32,863 bases of DNA from CAYXGZ01 sp964464755 (GTDB lineage Bacteria; Planctomycetota; MHYJ01; JACPRB01), in NCBI GenBank assembly GCA_964464755.1, contig CAYXGZ010000041.1:1-32863 (forward strand), in the 5' to 3' direction. Positions 8,094-14,655 of the stretch are shown here, one piece after another. Within the stretch, counting starts at the first letter, position 1; the number at the start of each line of letters is the position of its first letter. The notes below the pieces were generated by a model that ran no database searches, had not been told where the DNA came from, and saw only the letters and a program-made list of their open reading frames with translations. The position numbers and the translations under genes are program-made.

Positions 8094-8684
8094 TCAGCGG
8101 ATCCGCTTCCGCTCGAAGATCTCCCCCATCCGGCAGTACGAGTCCCCGCCCAGCCGCCCGACGAGCGCCGCCTTGCGCGGGTCGACGAGCCCCGCGGTCA
8201 CCACGCGGTCGTCGGCGTGGACGTGGAGGACCCGGCCGAGGATGAGCCCCGTGCCCTCGACCTCGACGATCCGCTCGACGCGGCACTCCATCCGCACGGG
8301 CGACTCGAGCACGCCGGGCGTCTGCACGCGGACGGAGGGGGCGGGCCTGAGTCCCGCGAGTTCCAGCTCGCTGACCTCCGGGGGATGCTCGACGGCCGCC
8401 GCGATGACGGCGTCCATCAGGGCCTCGACGACGACGTTGACGACGAACTCCCCGGTGCGCTCGGCGTTGACCCAGGTGTCCTTGCGGCCGCGCTTCGTGG
8501 AGCCGACGGCGATCGACACGATGGGCGGGACGCTGGAGACGCCGTTGAAGTAGCTGAAGGGCGCGAGGTTGACGTTGCCCGCGGGGCCGCGCGTCGTGAC
8601 GAACGCGATCGGCCGGGGCAGGATCGCCGAGATCAGGAGCTGGTAGGCCTCCCGGCGGTCGAGGGTCGACGGATCGAGATCCAC
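8094..8684 (-). CDS. Flavin reductase-like (DIM6/NTAB) flavoprotein
   Basis: This 196-residue protein has the split-barrel FMN-binding fold of the flavin reductase-like family. Typical elements in order are AILPRPIAFVTT (about 17-28), NLAPFSYFNGVSSVPPIVS (about 37-55), KDTWVNAERTGEFVVNV with the conserved phosphate-contact region, and a C-terminal half ending in VGRLGGDSYCRMGEIF. Members reduce flavins with NAD(P)H or bind FMN for other redox chemistry; the exact substrate cannot be inferred. The start is GTG at 8684, supported by GGAGGAG five or six bases upstream. It is divergent from the secreted-protein gene at 8811, with a shared 126-base control region, and converges on the adenosyltransferase gene with a one-base gap. 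Confidence 0.88.
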   Translation of the reverse strand: MDLDPSTLDRREAYQLLISAILPRPIAFVTTRGPAGNVNLAPFSYFNGVSSVPPIVSIAVGSTKRGRKDTWVNAERTGEFVVNVVVEALMDAVIAAAVEHPPEVSELELAGLRPAPSVRVQTPGVLESPVRMECRVERIVEVEGTGLILGRVLHVHADDRVVTAGLVDPRKAALVGRLGGDSYCRMGEIFERKRIR

Positions 8685-8727
8685 GGGCTCCTCCGGTGCG
8701 TTGGGGGTCGATTTTCCCTGAAATCAA

Positions 8728-8755
8728 GTTATGCTGGTCGGCCGACCTCGTCCAA
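8728..8755 (-). promoter_or_regulatory. Candidate promoter TTGGAC-N16-CATAAC for the flavin reductase gene
   Basis: On the minus strand TTGGAC (8755-8750) is followed by 16 bases and CATAAC (8733-8728). The predicted start near 8721 gives a leader of about 37 bases that includes the GGAGGAG site of the GTG at 8684. Both hexamers match the consensus at four positions, so the call is moderate. Confidence 0.4.
8736..8747 (+). repeat. 12-bp perfect palindrome GGTCGGCCGACC, possible operator
   Basis: The sequence equals its own reverse complement over 12 bases and lies inside the -35/-10 spacer of the minus-strand candidate promoter, upstream of the plus-strand -10. A repressor bound here could control both genes. 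GC-rich palindromes arise easily by chance in this genome. Confidence 0.3.
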
Positions 8756-8766
8756 CCCCCGTACCC

Positions 8767-8772
8767 CATAAT
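8767..8772 (+). promoter_or_regulatory. Candidate -10 CATAAT for the secreted-protein gene
   Basis: CATAAT lies 38 bases before the ATG at 8811, leaving a leader of about 30 bases that contains AAGGAG at 8797-8802. No convincing -35 is present at 16-18 bases upstream. Confidence 0.35.
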
Positions 8773-8810
8773 GGGCCCGGGTCCGTCGTTTCCGGCAAGG
8801 AGAACCTGAC

Positions 8811-11525
8811 ATGCTGATCCTGAAACCCGTCCTGCCCGTCGTGCTCGCGGCGCTGCTCGCGTCGTTCACGACGCCGCCGCCCTTCCTCCAGGACCCCGGC
8901 GCGGGCCGGCCCGACGACGTGGCGGAGCTGCTGCCGGCGAACACCTTCTTCTTCTCGGAGATCGTCCGGCCGCCGACGCTGCTCCGCGACTGGAAGGAGT
9001 ACGTCGGCGCGTGGACGACCCCCGAGGGCAAGTCCGAGGCCTGCGACCTCGTCGAGAAAGCCTTCGGCGAGGGCGCGAAGATCATCCCCGAGCGCCTCTG
9101 GAAGGACCTGCAGGCCGGCTTCCCCTCGATGCAGCGCCTGGCCATCGCGGTCCTGCCGCCCGAGAACGCCGAGGTCGCCTGGGCCCTCGTGGCCACCTCG
9201 TCCGACCCCGCGTTCTTCCCGAAGATCGTCGAGGAGGACCTGCGGGTCTTCTCCAGCGAGGAGAAGGTCGTCCAGGGCGTGAAGGTCCTCGCGATCCGCA
9301 AGCTCGGCGAGCACGAGATGCCCGCGCCGGTCCTCGTGGCCGCCTCGGGCCGCCGCCTGTTCGTGACGACGCACTGGCCCACGCTCGAGGCCATCCTCGA
9401 CCGCGCCGCGGGCAAGGGCAAGGGCGAGGACCTCCGCAAGTCGCCCCTCTACCGGGAGCTCGCCCCCTCCGGCGACGAGGCCCGCCTGCGCGCGTTCTGC
9501 ACGCTCGACTTCAGCTCGCTGTTCTCCCTGATGGGCGCGGGCACCCGCCAGCGCTACAGCGCCTTCAGCATGGACCAGGGCGACGCCGCCCTCGAGTTCC
9601 GCCGCTTCCAGGGCTACGTGCTCGACGCGGAGCTGCGCCCGGGCCGGATCACGAACCGCGCCCGCATCCTCGTCGAGTCCCCCTGCCGCCTCTTCGACAT
9701 GATCCGCCAGCCCGCCGGCTCGAAGGAACTCGCCAGGCACATCCCGGCCGAGTCCGTCCTCGGCGTCCACCTGAACCTCCGCGGCGGCACCCAGATCCTC
9801 AAGGACATCGAGGACATGGTCCACCGCTTCGAGAAGGTCCAGGAGCTCTCGCGCAAGGCCGAGGGCCGCGAGGGCGACGAGGGCCCCGTGGACCGGGACT
9901 TCGTCGGCCAGATGCACAAGGAGTTCGAGCGGGAGATCGGCGTCCCCCTGCGGGACGTCGCCGCCGCCGTCGGGACCGAGGCCTTCTTCGCCATGATCGG
10001 CGACGACGCCTTCGCGGGCGAGATGAACGCCGCGAACAGCTTCGTCCTCGGCGCCACGGTGACCGACCCCGCCAAGGCCAAGGAGCTCCTCGGCAAGGTG
10101 ACCGCCCACCTCGGCAGCTACGAGGCCAAGGCGGACGGCGCCGCCACGATCTGGCAGCGCCAGGGCGAGGAGATGATGCCCGTCTTCGGGCTCAACGGCA
10201 CCACGGCCTACCTCGCCATGAAGCCCGAGCCCATCCAGGCCGCCATCAAGGCCTCGGCCACCGGCCCCTTCGCCAAGCACTTCGCCGGGCACGAGAAGGC
10301 CTCCATGATGGCCGCCCTCCGGCACCGCGGGATCTGGAACCTCGTCAAGGCGGCCGGCGCCGCCCCGCCCGAGGACCTCGAGAAGAAGCTCAACCTCGAC
10401 GGCGTCACCGTCGCGGCCTCGTACTTCGACGAGCGGGGCGTGACCACGACGAGCGTGGACGGGGGCCTGGGCTTCGTCTCCTCGGTCGCCATGGCGGCCG
10501 CGCCCGGCCTGGCCGTCGCGGTGCCCTTCTTCTTCCGCGCCGTCATGGCCGGCGGCATGGCCCCGGTCTCCGGCGACGTGATCCGCCCCAGGCCGGCCCC
10601 GGTCCCCGACGGCCCGAAGATGGACAAGGAGAAGCTCGAGGCGATCGTGAAGGAGAACCTCGAGAAGCTGCGCTCCGACGAGATGGTCGCCCGCGACGAC
10701 GCCACCGACGCCCTGCGCCAGCTGGGCCGCCAGGCCGTCCCGCTCCTCGTCGACGCCGCGAAGAAGGAGGCGGACCCCGAGGCCCGCTCGCGCCTCTGCC
10801 GCATCCTGATGGACTGGCGCGCCTACGATGCCTGGCCCGAGCTGCTCCAGCGCAAGGCCGACTCCTTCCTCGGCGAGTGGGCCAAGGCCGCGATCCCCGA
10901 CAAGAACCAGTGGGGCAGCGGCTACGTGTACTGGGACATGGAGCGCATGGGCTTCGGACTCTGGGCCATCGAGCCCTACTCGATCAACTCCGCGCTCCCC
11001 CGCAGCCTCGAGAACGGCGACTTCCTGGACTTCGCCGAGAGCGGCAAGATCCTCGCGGAGCGCCTCGCCGGCGGCAAGCTGGAGCCCGAGTCCCGCAAGG
11101 CCCTCGCGATGCTCCTCGCGTTCACCGAGTCCCCCGGCTCCGGCCCGGCGGTCCTCCAGGCGATCTCCGCCGAGACGGACGCCGAGACCAAGGTCTACCT
11201 GCAGGTCGCGCTGGGCTGGTCGAAGGACCCGAAGGCCCTCGAGGCCCTCGCCGCGGGCTTCAAGAGCCCCGACAAGTGGATCTGCCGCGCCTCCTTCATC
11301 GGCGCCGAGCAGTCCGGCGACCCCCGCGTCGTCGGCAAGCTCCTCGAGCTCCTGAAGGACGCGGACCTCGAGGTCCGCTGGAACGCGGGCTACACCCTGC
11401 GCCGGCTCCTCGGCCGCCAGGTCCCGATCAACATGTTCCTGCCCGAGAAGGAGTACGAGGCCCAGGTCGGCGCCGCCCACGCCTGGTGGGAGGCGAACCG
11501 CGCGACCTGGAAGTTCGTCCGCTAG
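8811..11525 (+). CDS. Large secreted protein of unknown function with C-terminal HEAT-like repeats
   Basis: This 904-residue protein begins with a signal peptide (hydrophobic LKPVLPVVLAALLASF at about residues 4-19), so it is exported; no lipobox or later membrane span is obvious. Residues to about 600 form a large domain opening with ADDVAELLPANTFFFSEIV-like sequence, with evenly spaced alpha/beta segments. It loosely resembles the DUF3352 style of secreted proteins, but I cannot name it. From about 620 there are HEAT-like helical pairs (DATDALRQLGRQAVPLLVDA; later DPRVVGKLLELLKDADLEVR). The start is well supported by AAGGAG eight bases upstream. The gene is followed by a strong intrinsic terminator and appears monocistronic. 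No catalytic motif was seen. Confidence 0.82.
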   Translation: MLILKPVLPVVLAALLASFTTPPPFLQDPGAGRPDDVAELLPANTFFFSEIVRPPTLLRDWKEYVGAWTTPEGKSEACDLVEKAFGEGAKIIPERLWKDLQAGFPSMQRLAIAVLPPENAEVAWALVATSSDPAFFPKIVEEDLRVFSSEEKVVQGVKVLAIRKLGEHEMPAPVLVAASGRRLFVTTHWPTLEAILDRAAGKGKGEDLRKSPLYRELAPSGDEARLRAFCTLDFSSLFSLMGAGTRQRYSAFSMDQGDAALEFRRFQGYVLDAELRPGRITNRARILVESPCRLFDMIRQPAGSKELARHIPAESVLGVHLNLRGGTQILKDIEDMVHRFEKVQELSRKAEGREGDEGPVDRDFVGQMHKEFEREIGVPLRDVAAAVGTEAFFAMIGDDAFAGEMNAANSFVLGATVTDPAKAKELLGKVTAHLGSYEAKADGAATIWQRQGEEMMPVFGLNGTTAYLAMKPEPIQAAIKASATGPFAKHFAGHEKASMMAALRHRGIWNLVKAAGAAPPEDLEKKLNLDGVTVAASYFDERGVTTTSVDGGLGFVSSVAMAAAPGLAVAVPFFFRAVMAGGMAPVSGDVIRPRPAPVPDGPKMDKEKLEAIVKENLEKLRSDEMVARDDATDALRQLGRQAVPLLVDAAKKEADPEARSRLCRILMDWRAYDAWPELLQRKADSFLGEWAKAAIPDKNQWGSGYVYWDMERMGFGLWAIEPYSINSALPRSLENGDFLDFAESGKILAERLAGGKLEPESRKALAMLLAFTESPGSGPAVLQAISAETDAETKVYLQVALGWSKDPKALEALAAGFKSPDKWICRASFIGAEQSGDPRVVGKLLELLKDADLEVRWNAGYTLRRLLGRQVPINMFLPEKEYEAQVGAAHAWWEANRATWKFVR

Positions 11526-11532
11526 CCATGAC

Positions 11533-11568
11533 GCGGGGGCCGGGAGACCGGCCCCCGCTTCCTTTTCC
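11533..11568 (+). terminator. Intrinsic terminator after the secreted-protein gene
   Basis: An 11-bp perfect stem (GCGGGGGCCGG at 11533-11543 with CCGGCCCCCGC at 11548-11558) and a GAGA loop are followed by the T-rich tract TTCCTTTT. It begins eight bases after the stop codon. Confidence 0.85.
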
Positions 11569-11587
11569 CGCCGCGCGCCGGAACGGT

Positions 11588-11593
11588 TAAGCT
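11588..11593 (+). promoter_or_regulatory. -10-like hexamer TAAGCT ahead of a leaderless start
   Basis: TAAGCT ends eight bases before the ATG at 11602, the same geometry as at 3215, 6995 and 19771. TTCCCG lies 17 bases upstream as a weak -35. No Shine-Dalgarno sequence is present. Confidence 0.4.
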
Positions 11594-11601
11594 GGTCGCC
11601 G

Positions 11602-12348
11602 ATGACCGACCCCCGGCCGCTCGCCCCGCACCCGGAGCTCACGGCCTTCTACGGCGACCGCGGCTCCCGGGAAGGCTACGTCCGCAAGCTCTTCAGCGAG
11701 ACCGCGGGCGACTACGACCGCCTCGAGAACCTCCTCGGCCTTGGCTCCGGCCGCTGGTACCGCCGCCGGGCGATCGTCCGCGCGGGGCTCGTCCCCGGCA
11801 TGAAGGTGCTCGACGTGGCCACCGGCACCGGCCTCGTCGCCCGCGAGGCCCTCGGGATCCTCGCGGGTTCCGGCTCGGTCGCCTGCGTGGACCCCAGCCC
11901 CGGCATGCTCCGCGAGGCGAAGCGCGGCGTCCCGGCCTCGATGGTCCTCGGCGCCGCGGAGCACCTCCCGCTGCGCTCCGCGCAGTTCGACTTCCTCACG
12001 ATGGGCTACGCGCTCCGGCACGTCGCGGACCTGCCGACGGTCTTCCGCGAGTACCTCCGCGTCCTCCGCCCCGGCGGCCGGCTCTGCATCCTCGAGATGA
12101 CGCGGCCCCGGACCCGGGCGGGCCTCGGGCTGCTCCGGCTCTACATGCGCCACGTCTTCCCGCGGATCGCCCGCGCCGCCACCGGGCGCCGGCGCAACGA
12201 GGAGCTCTACCAGTACTTCTGGGAGACCATCGAGGGCTGCGTGCCGCCGGACTCGATCCTCGAGGCGCTGCGCGGCGCGGGCTTCGCCGACGTGAAGCGG
12301 AGCGTGGAGCTCGGCCTCTTCTCCGACTACCTGGCCGTGCGGCCCTAG
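11602..12348 (+). CDS. ubiE: UbiE/MenG-like quinone C-methyltransferase
   Basis: This 248-residue class I SAM-dependent methyltransferase fits the UbiE/MenG family, which methylates demethylmenaquinone or a ubiquinone precursor at the membrane. Visible features are the N-terminal VRKLFSETAGDYDRLENLL (family pattern F..IA..YD..N...S.G), the SAM-binding VLDVATGTGLVA (about 69-80), and acidic D97 in CVDPSPGML. Further features are the family-specific GYALRHVADLPTVFREYLRVLRPGG region and the later RRNEELYQYFWETIEGCVPP. The quinone cannot be fixed from sequence; menaquinone is more usual in planctomycetes. The start lies after a strong terminator, eight bases behind a -10-like hexamer. Its stop codon overlaps the stop of the convergent chorismatase gene, and the two may be linked through chorismate-derived aromatics. 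Confidence 0.88.
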   Translation: MTDPRPLAPHPELTAFYGDRGSREGYVRKLFSETAGDYDRLENLLGLGSGRWYRRRAIVRAGLVPGMKVLDVATGTGLVAREALGILAGSGSVACVDPSPGMLREAKRGVPASMVLGAAEHLPLRSAQFDFLTMGYALRHVADLPTVFREYLRVLRPGGRLCILEMTRPRTRAGLGLLRLYMRHVFPRIARAATGRRRNEELYQYFWETIEGCVPPDSILEALRGAGFADVKRSVELGLFSDYLAVRP

Positions 12349-13304
12349 CCCGCCCGGACCAGCCCCTCGATCTCCAGGACCAGGTCCTTCCGGCAGATGT
12401 CCGCCTCGAGCTGCAGCAGCGGCGTCCCCGGGCCGAGGCGCTCCTCGAGCCGGGCCCGGACCCGCTCCGCGTCCTCCGCACGGCGGACGTAGACCTTGAC
12501 GGCGCCGAGCGGCCCGAGCGCGGCGTCCCCCGCGGCCCCGACCAGCGCCTCGAGGTTCTCCAGCGTCACCTCGAGCTGCTCCGCGGCCCGGTCCGGGTGC
12601 ACCGTCTCGTGCCCCACCACGCTCGCCGTGCCCGAGAGCAGCAGCAGCGGGGCGCCCGCGCCGGTCCAGTGGAGCGCCCGCGCGAACGACGGGCTGCGCG
12701 GCCCGTAGCGCTCCGGGTAGCGGTACGCGGCCTGCTGGCGGGGGTTCTCGACGGGCCGGCCCGGGACGCGCGACGCGAGGAAGCAGAGGCCCAGGCCGCC
12801 CTCGCGCGAGCCCACCGTGCTCGCCGCCGGGAGCCGCTCCTCGAACCGGGGATCCCGGTCCGCGAAGGCGTCGTGCCGGCCCCGGCAGAAGAGCGCGTAG
12901 CGGTCGAGCCCGCGCTGGACCTCGTGGATGCGGCCGAGGTGGTTCCAGGTCCGCAGCAGCGACGGGTACCCCGCGCGGGCGATCTCGTCGAGCAGCTCCC
13001 GGTAGGCCGAGCGCGTCTCGCACTCGATGTGGTCGCAGCCCGGGGGGTCCGCGTAGACGCCCGCCAGGACCTCGCCGGCGACCGCGCAGTCGAAGCGCCC
13101 GAGGCGCTCCCGGCGCACCGGGCCGGGGTGGGTCCAGTACTCGGCGGCGCGGTCGGCGCCCAGCGGCCGCAGGGGCGAGCGCAGCACGGGATGCCCGGCG
13201 CCCGGGCCCGGCGCGGCGCCGTAGCGGATCTCCAGCAGCGTGCCGGGCGGGGCCGGGCGGTCCGCGTCCGCGCCCGTCCGGTACTCGCAGGCCAGGCCGA
13301 TCAT
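12345..13304 (-). CDS. Chorismatase, FkbO/Hyg5/XanB2 family
   Basis: This 319-residue protein carries the family's hallmarks: LLRTWNHLGRIHEV (about 116-129), GLDRYALFCRGR, NPRQQAAYRYPERYGPRSPSF (about 187-207, split here across the conserved Arg/Tyr patch), LSGTASVVGHETVHP (about 223-237), and a C-terminal ICRKDLVLEIEG. Chorismatases hydrolyse chorismate to pyruvate plus a dihydroxycyclohexadiene acid, 3-hydroxybenzoate or 4-hydroxybenzoate, depending on subtype. From memory, Hyg5-type (3-hydroxybenzoate) enzymes have an active-site Cys seven residues before the catalytic Glu. Here C304 precedes E311 by seven, which suggests a benzoate-forming enzyme. The ATG starts four bases after the CobW-type gene's stop, so it is the last gene of a three-gene operon. 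Subtype is inferred and needs alignment. Confidence 0.85.
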   Translation of the reverse strand: MIGLACEYRTGADADRPAPPGTLLEIRYGAAPGPGAGHPVLRSPLRPLGADRAAEYWTHPGPVRRERLGRFDCAVAGEVLAGVYADPPGCDHIECETRSAYRELLDEIARAGYPSLLRTWNHLGRIHEVQRGLDRYALFCRGRHDAFADRDPRFEERLPAASTVGSREGGLGLCFLASRVPGRPVENPRQQAAYRYPERYGPRSPSFARALHWTGAGAPLLLLSGTASVVGHETVHPDRAAEQLEVTLENLEALVGAAGDAALGPLGAVKVYVRRAEDAERVRARLEERLGPGTPLLQLEADICRKDLVLEIEGLVRAG

Positions 13305-13308
13305 GCGT

Positions 13309-14262
13309 CTACCCCGCCGCGCAGGCGCGGAAACCCGAGCGCAGCTCCTCGACCGGGAGGTTGCGCCCGATGAACACGAGCACGTTGGTGCGGTCCTCCC
13401 CGTCCTTCCACGGGCGGTCGGGGCCGCCGTCGAACATCATGTGCACGCCCTGGAAGACCACCCGGCGCGGTTCGCCGGCCACCTCGACGATCCCCTTCAT
13501 CCGGAAGAGGTCGCCGCCCCGGGTCTTGAGCAGGCCGCCGAGCCAGCCGTTGAGCTTCGCGCCGTCGCGGGGCCCGGCCTCGCGCAGCGAGAGCGAGTGG
13601 ATGTCGCCGTCGTGGTGGTGCTCCGAGCGCTCGAGGAAGCCCGGCGAGGCGTCGAGCCGTTTCGACAGGTCGAAGGCCCCGACGCCCACGACCTGGCGGA
13701 GGTCGATCCCGCAGCGCACGGTGCGGTGGATCCGCGCCATCGCGTTGAGGTGGCGGACGCGGGCCTCGAGGGCGTCGAGCTCGGCGGGCGCCGCCAGGTC
13801 GGCCTTGTTGAGGAGGACGACGTCGGCGAAGGCGATCTGCTCGCGGGCCTCGCGGGCCCGGTCGAGGTGCAGGAGCACGTGCTTGGCGTCGACGACGGTG
13901 ACGACGGCGTCGAGGCGCATCTTCGCCTTGAGCTCGTCGTCGACGAAGAACGACTGGACGACGGGCGAGGGGTCGGCGAGGCCGGTCGTCTCGACGAGGA
14001 TGTGGTCGAAGCGGTCGGCCCGGCGCAGGAGGTTGTGGAAGGCGCGGATGAGGTCGCCGCGCACGGAGCAGCAGAGGCAGCCGTTGTTCATCTCGATCAG
14101 CTCCTCGTCCGTCTCCAGGACGAGGCCGCCGTCGACGCCCGCCTCCCCGAACTCGTTCTCGATGACCGCGATCCGCATCCCGTGCCTCTCGGTGAGGATG
14201 TGGTTCAGGAGGGTCGTCTTCCCGGCGCCCAGCCAGCCGGTGAGGACCGTGACGGGGATCAC
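13309..14262 (-). CDS. CobW/COG0523-family GTPase (G3E), probable metallochaperone
   Basis: This 317-residue protein has the Walker A motif GWLGAGKT (residues 9-16), the metal-binding CxCC motif as CLCC (C62, C64, C65), ETTGLADPSPV (91-101) and the guanine-specificity motif NKAD (152-155). A CobW C-terminal domain follows, preceded by the His-rich EHHHDGDIHSL. COG0523 GTPases deliver zinc, cobalt, iron or nickel to target proteins; the metal cannot be assigned from sequence. The start is GTG at 14262, which overlaps the upstream TGA (GTGA), so the longer reading frame reaching into the upstream gene is not used. It lies between the small protein gene (four-base overlap) and the chorismatase gene (four-base gap). 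This suggests a role linked to the neighbours, or to metal limitation. Confidence 0.9.
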   Translation of the reverse strand: MIPVTVLTGWLGAGKTTLLNHILTERHGMRIAVIENEFGEAGVDGGLVLETDEELIEMNNGCLCCSVRGDLIRAFHNLLRRADRFDHILVETTGLADPSPVVQSFFVDDELKAKMRLDAVVTVVDAKHVLLHLDRAREAREQIAFADVVLLNKADLAAPAELDALEARVRHLNAMARIHRTVRCGIDLRQVVGVGAFDLSKRLDASPGFLERSEHHHDGDIHSLSLREAGPRDGAKLNGWLGGLLKTRGGDLFRMKGIVEVAGEPRRVVFQGVHMMFDGGPDRPWKDGEDRTNVLVFIGRNLPVEELRSGFRACAAG

Positions 14263-14588
14263 TCCCACTTCCCGCCCCCTCCGCCCGCGAGCTTGTCCAC
14301 GTCGATCCGGGGCCCGTGGCCGTCCGGGTTGGGGATCATGTGGGGGATGTCCTCCCGGGCGACCTCGCGCATGGGGCGGCCCATCTTGAACTGGCGGCGG
14401 CCGCCCGGGTCGAGGATGGCGATGAGCGTCTCGATCGGGGCGCAGCCCGGCTGGTCGCAGTAGATCTCGGTGACGAGGACGGGGACGTCCTCGGCGAGCT
14501 TGTAGTGGGCGCGGACCCACTCCTTGATGCGGCCCTGGAGCGAGGTGTCCTTCTTGCCCTCGCCGAAGAGGTCGAACTTGAAGTCCAC
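14259..14588 (-). CDS. Small conserved protein found beside CobW-type GTPases
   Basis: This 109-residue cytoplasmic protein has no named function. Its centre reads VPVLVTEIYCDQPGCAPIET with C44 and C49, followed by LIAILDPGGRRQFKMGRPMREV. From memory, proteins with this NELxCxxPGCPPxET pattern commonly sit next to CobW-like GTPases in proteobacteria, and the present context agrees. The paired cysteines could bind a metal, possibly as a client or partner of the GTPase; that is inference. The C-terminus is a glycine run ending in KWE. The start is GTG at 14588 with a perfect extended -10 (TGCTAGAAT) ending six bases upstream and no ribosome binding site, so translation is probably leaderless. 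It is the first gene of the operon and overlaps the next gene by four bases. Confidence 0.78.
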   Translation of the reverse strand: MDFKFDLFGEGKKDTSLQGRIKEWVRAHYKLAEDVPVLVTEIYCDQPGCAPIETLIAILDPGGRRQFKMGRPMREVAREDIPHMIPNPDGHGPRIDVDKLAGGGGGKWE

Positions 14589-14594
14589 GCGGGC

Positions 14595-14603
14595 ATTCTA
14601 GCA
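14595..14603 (-). promoter_or_regulatory. Extended -10 promoter TGCTAGAAT for the GTPase-chorismatase operon
   Basis: On the minus strand TG-N-TAGAAT ends six bases before the GTG at 14588, the textbook spacing for a leaderless mRNA. There is no -35; the upstream DNA is the terminator hairpin of the preceding gene, so promoter and terminator abut. Confidence 0.6.
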
Positions 14604-14644
14604 GGAAACGAAGCGGCCCCCGGGGGGTCGTCCCCGGGGGCCGC
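14604..14644 (-). terminator. Intrinsic terminator after the downstream toroid gene
   Basis: A 13-bp perfect stem (14613-14625 with 14632-14644) and a six-base loop are followed on the minus strand by TTCGTTTCC. It begins 12 bases past the stop of the gene at 14656. The T-tract is short, so some read-through into the next operon is possible. Confidence 0.7.
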
Positions 14645-14655
14645 GGGTGGGGGCG

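Noticed and set aside
8736..8747. Palindrome as an attachment or recombination site
   Set aside because: No integrase, repeat partner or tRNA is nearby; an operator is the simpler reading.
8724..11642. Long minus-strand open frame opposite the 904-residue secreted protein
   Set aside because: The composition is biased (Glu/Gly/Leu/Arg/Val) without motifs. The plus-strand frame has a signal peptide, ribosome binding site and terminator.
13309..14520. Longer version of the CobW-type GTPase starting 86 codons upstream
   Set aside because: The extension is Arg/Pro/Gly-rich and overlaps the small conserved protein in another frame; the Walker A motif begins eight residues after the GTG at 14262.
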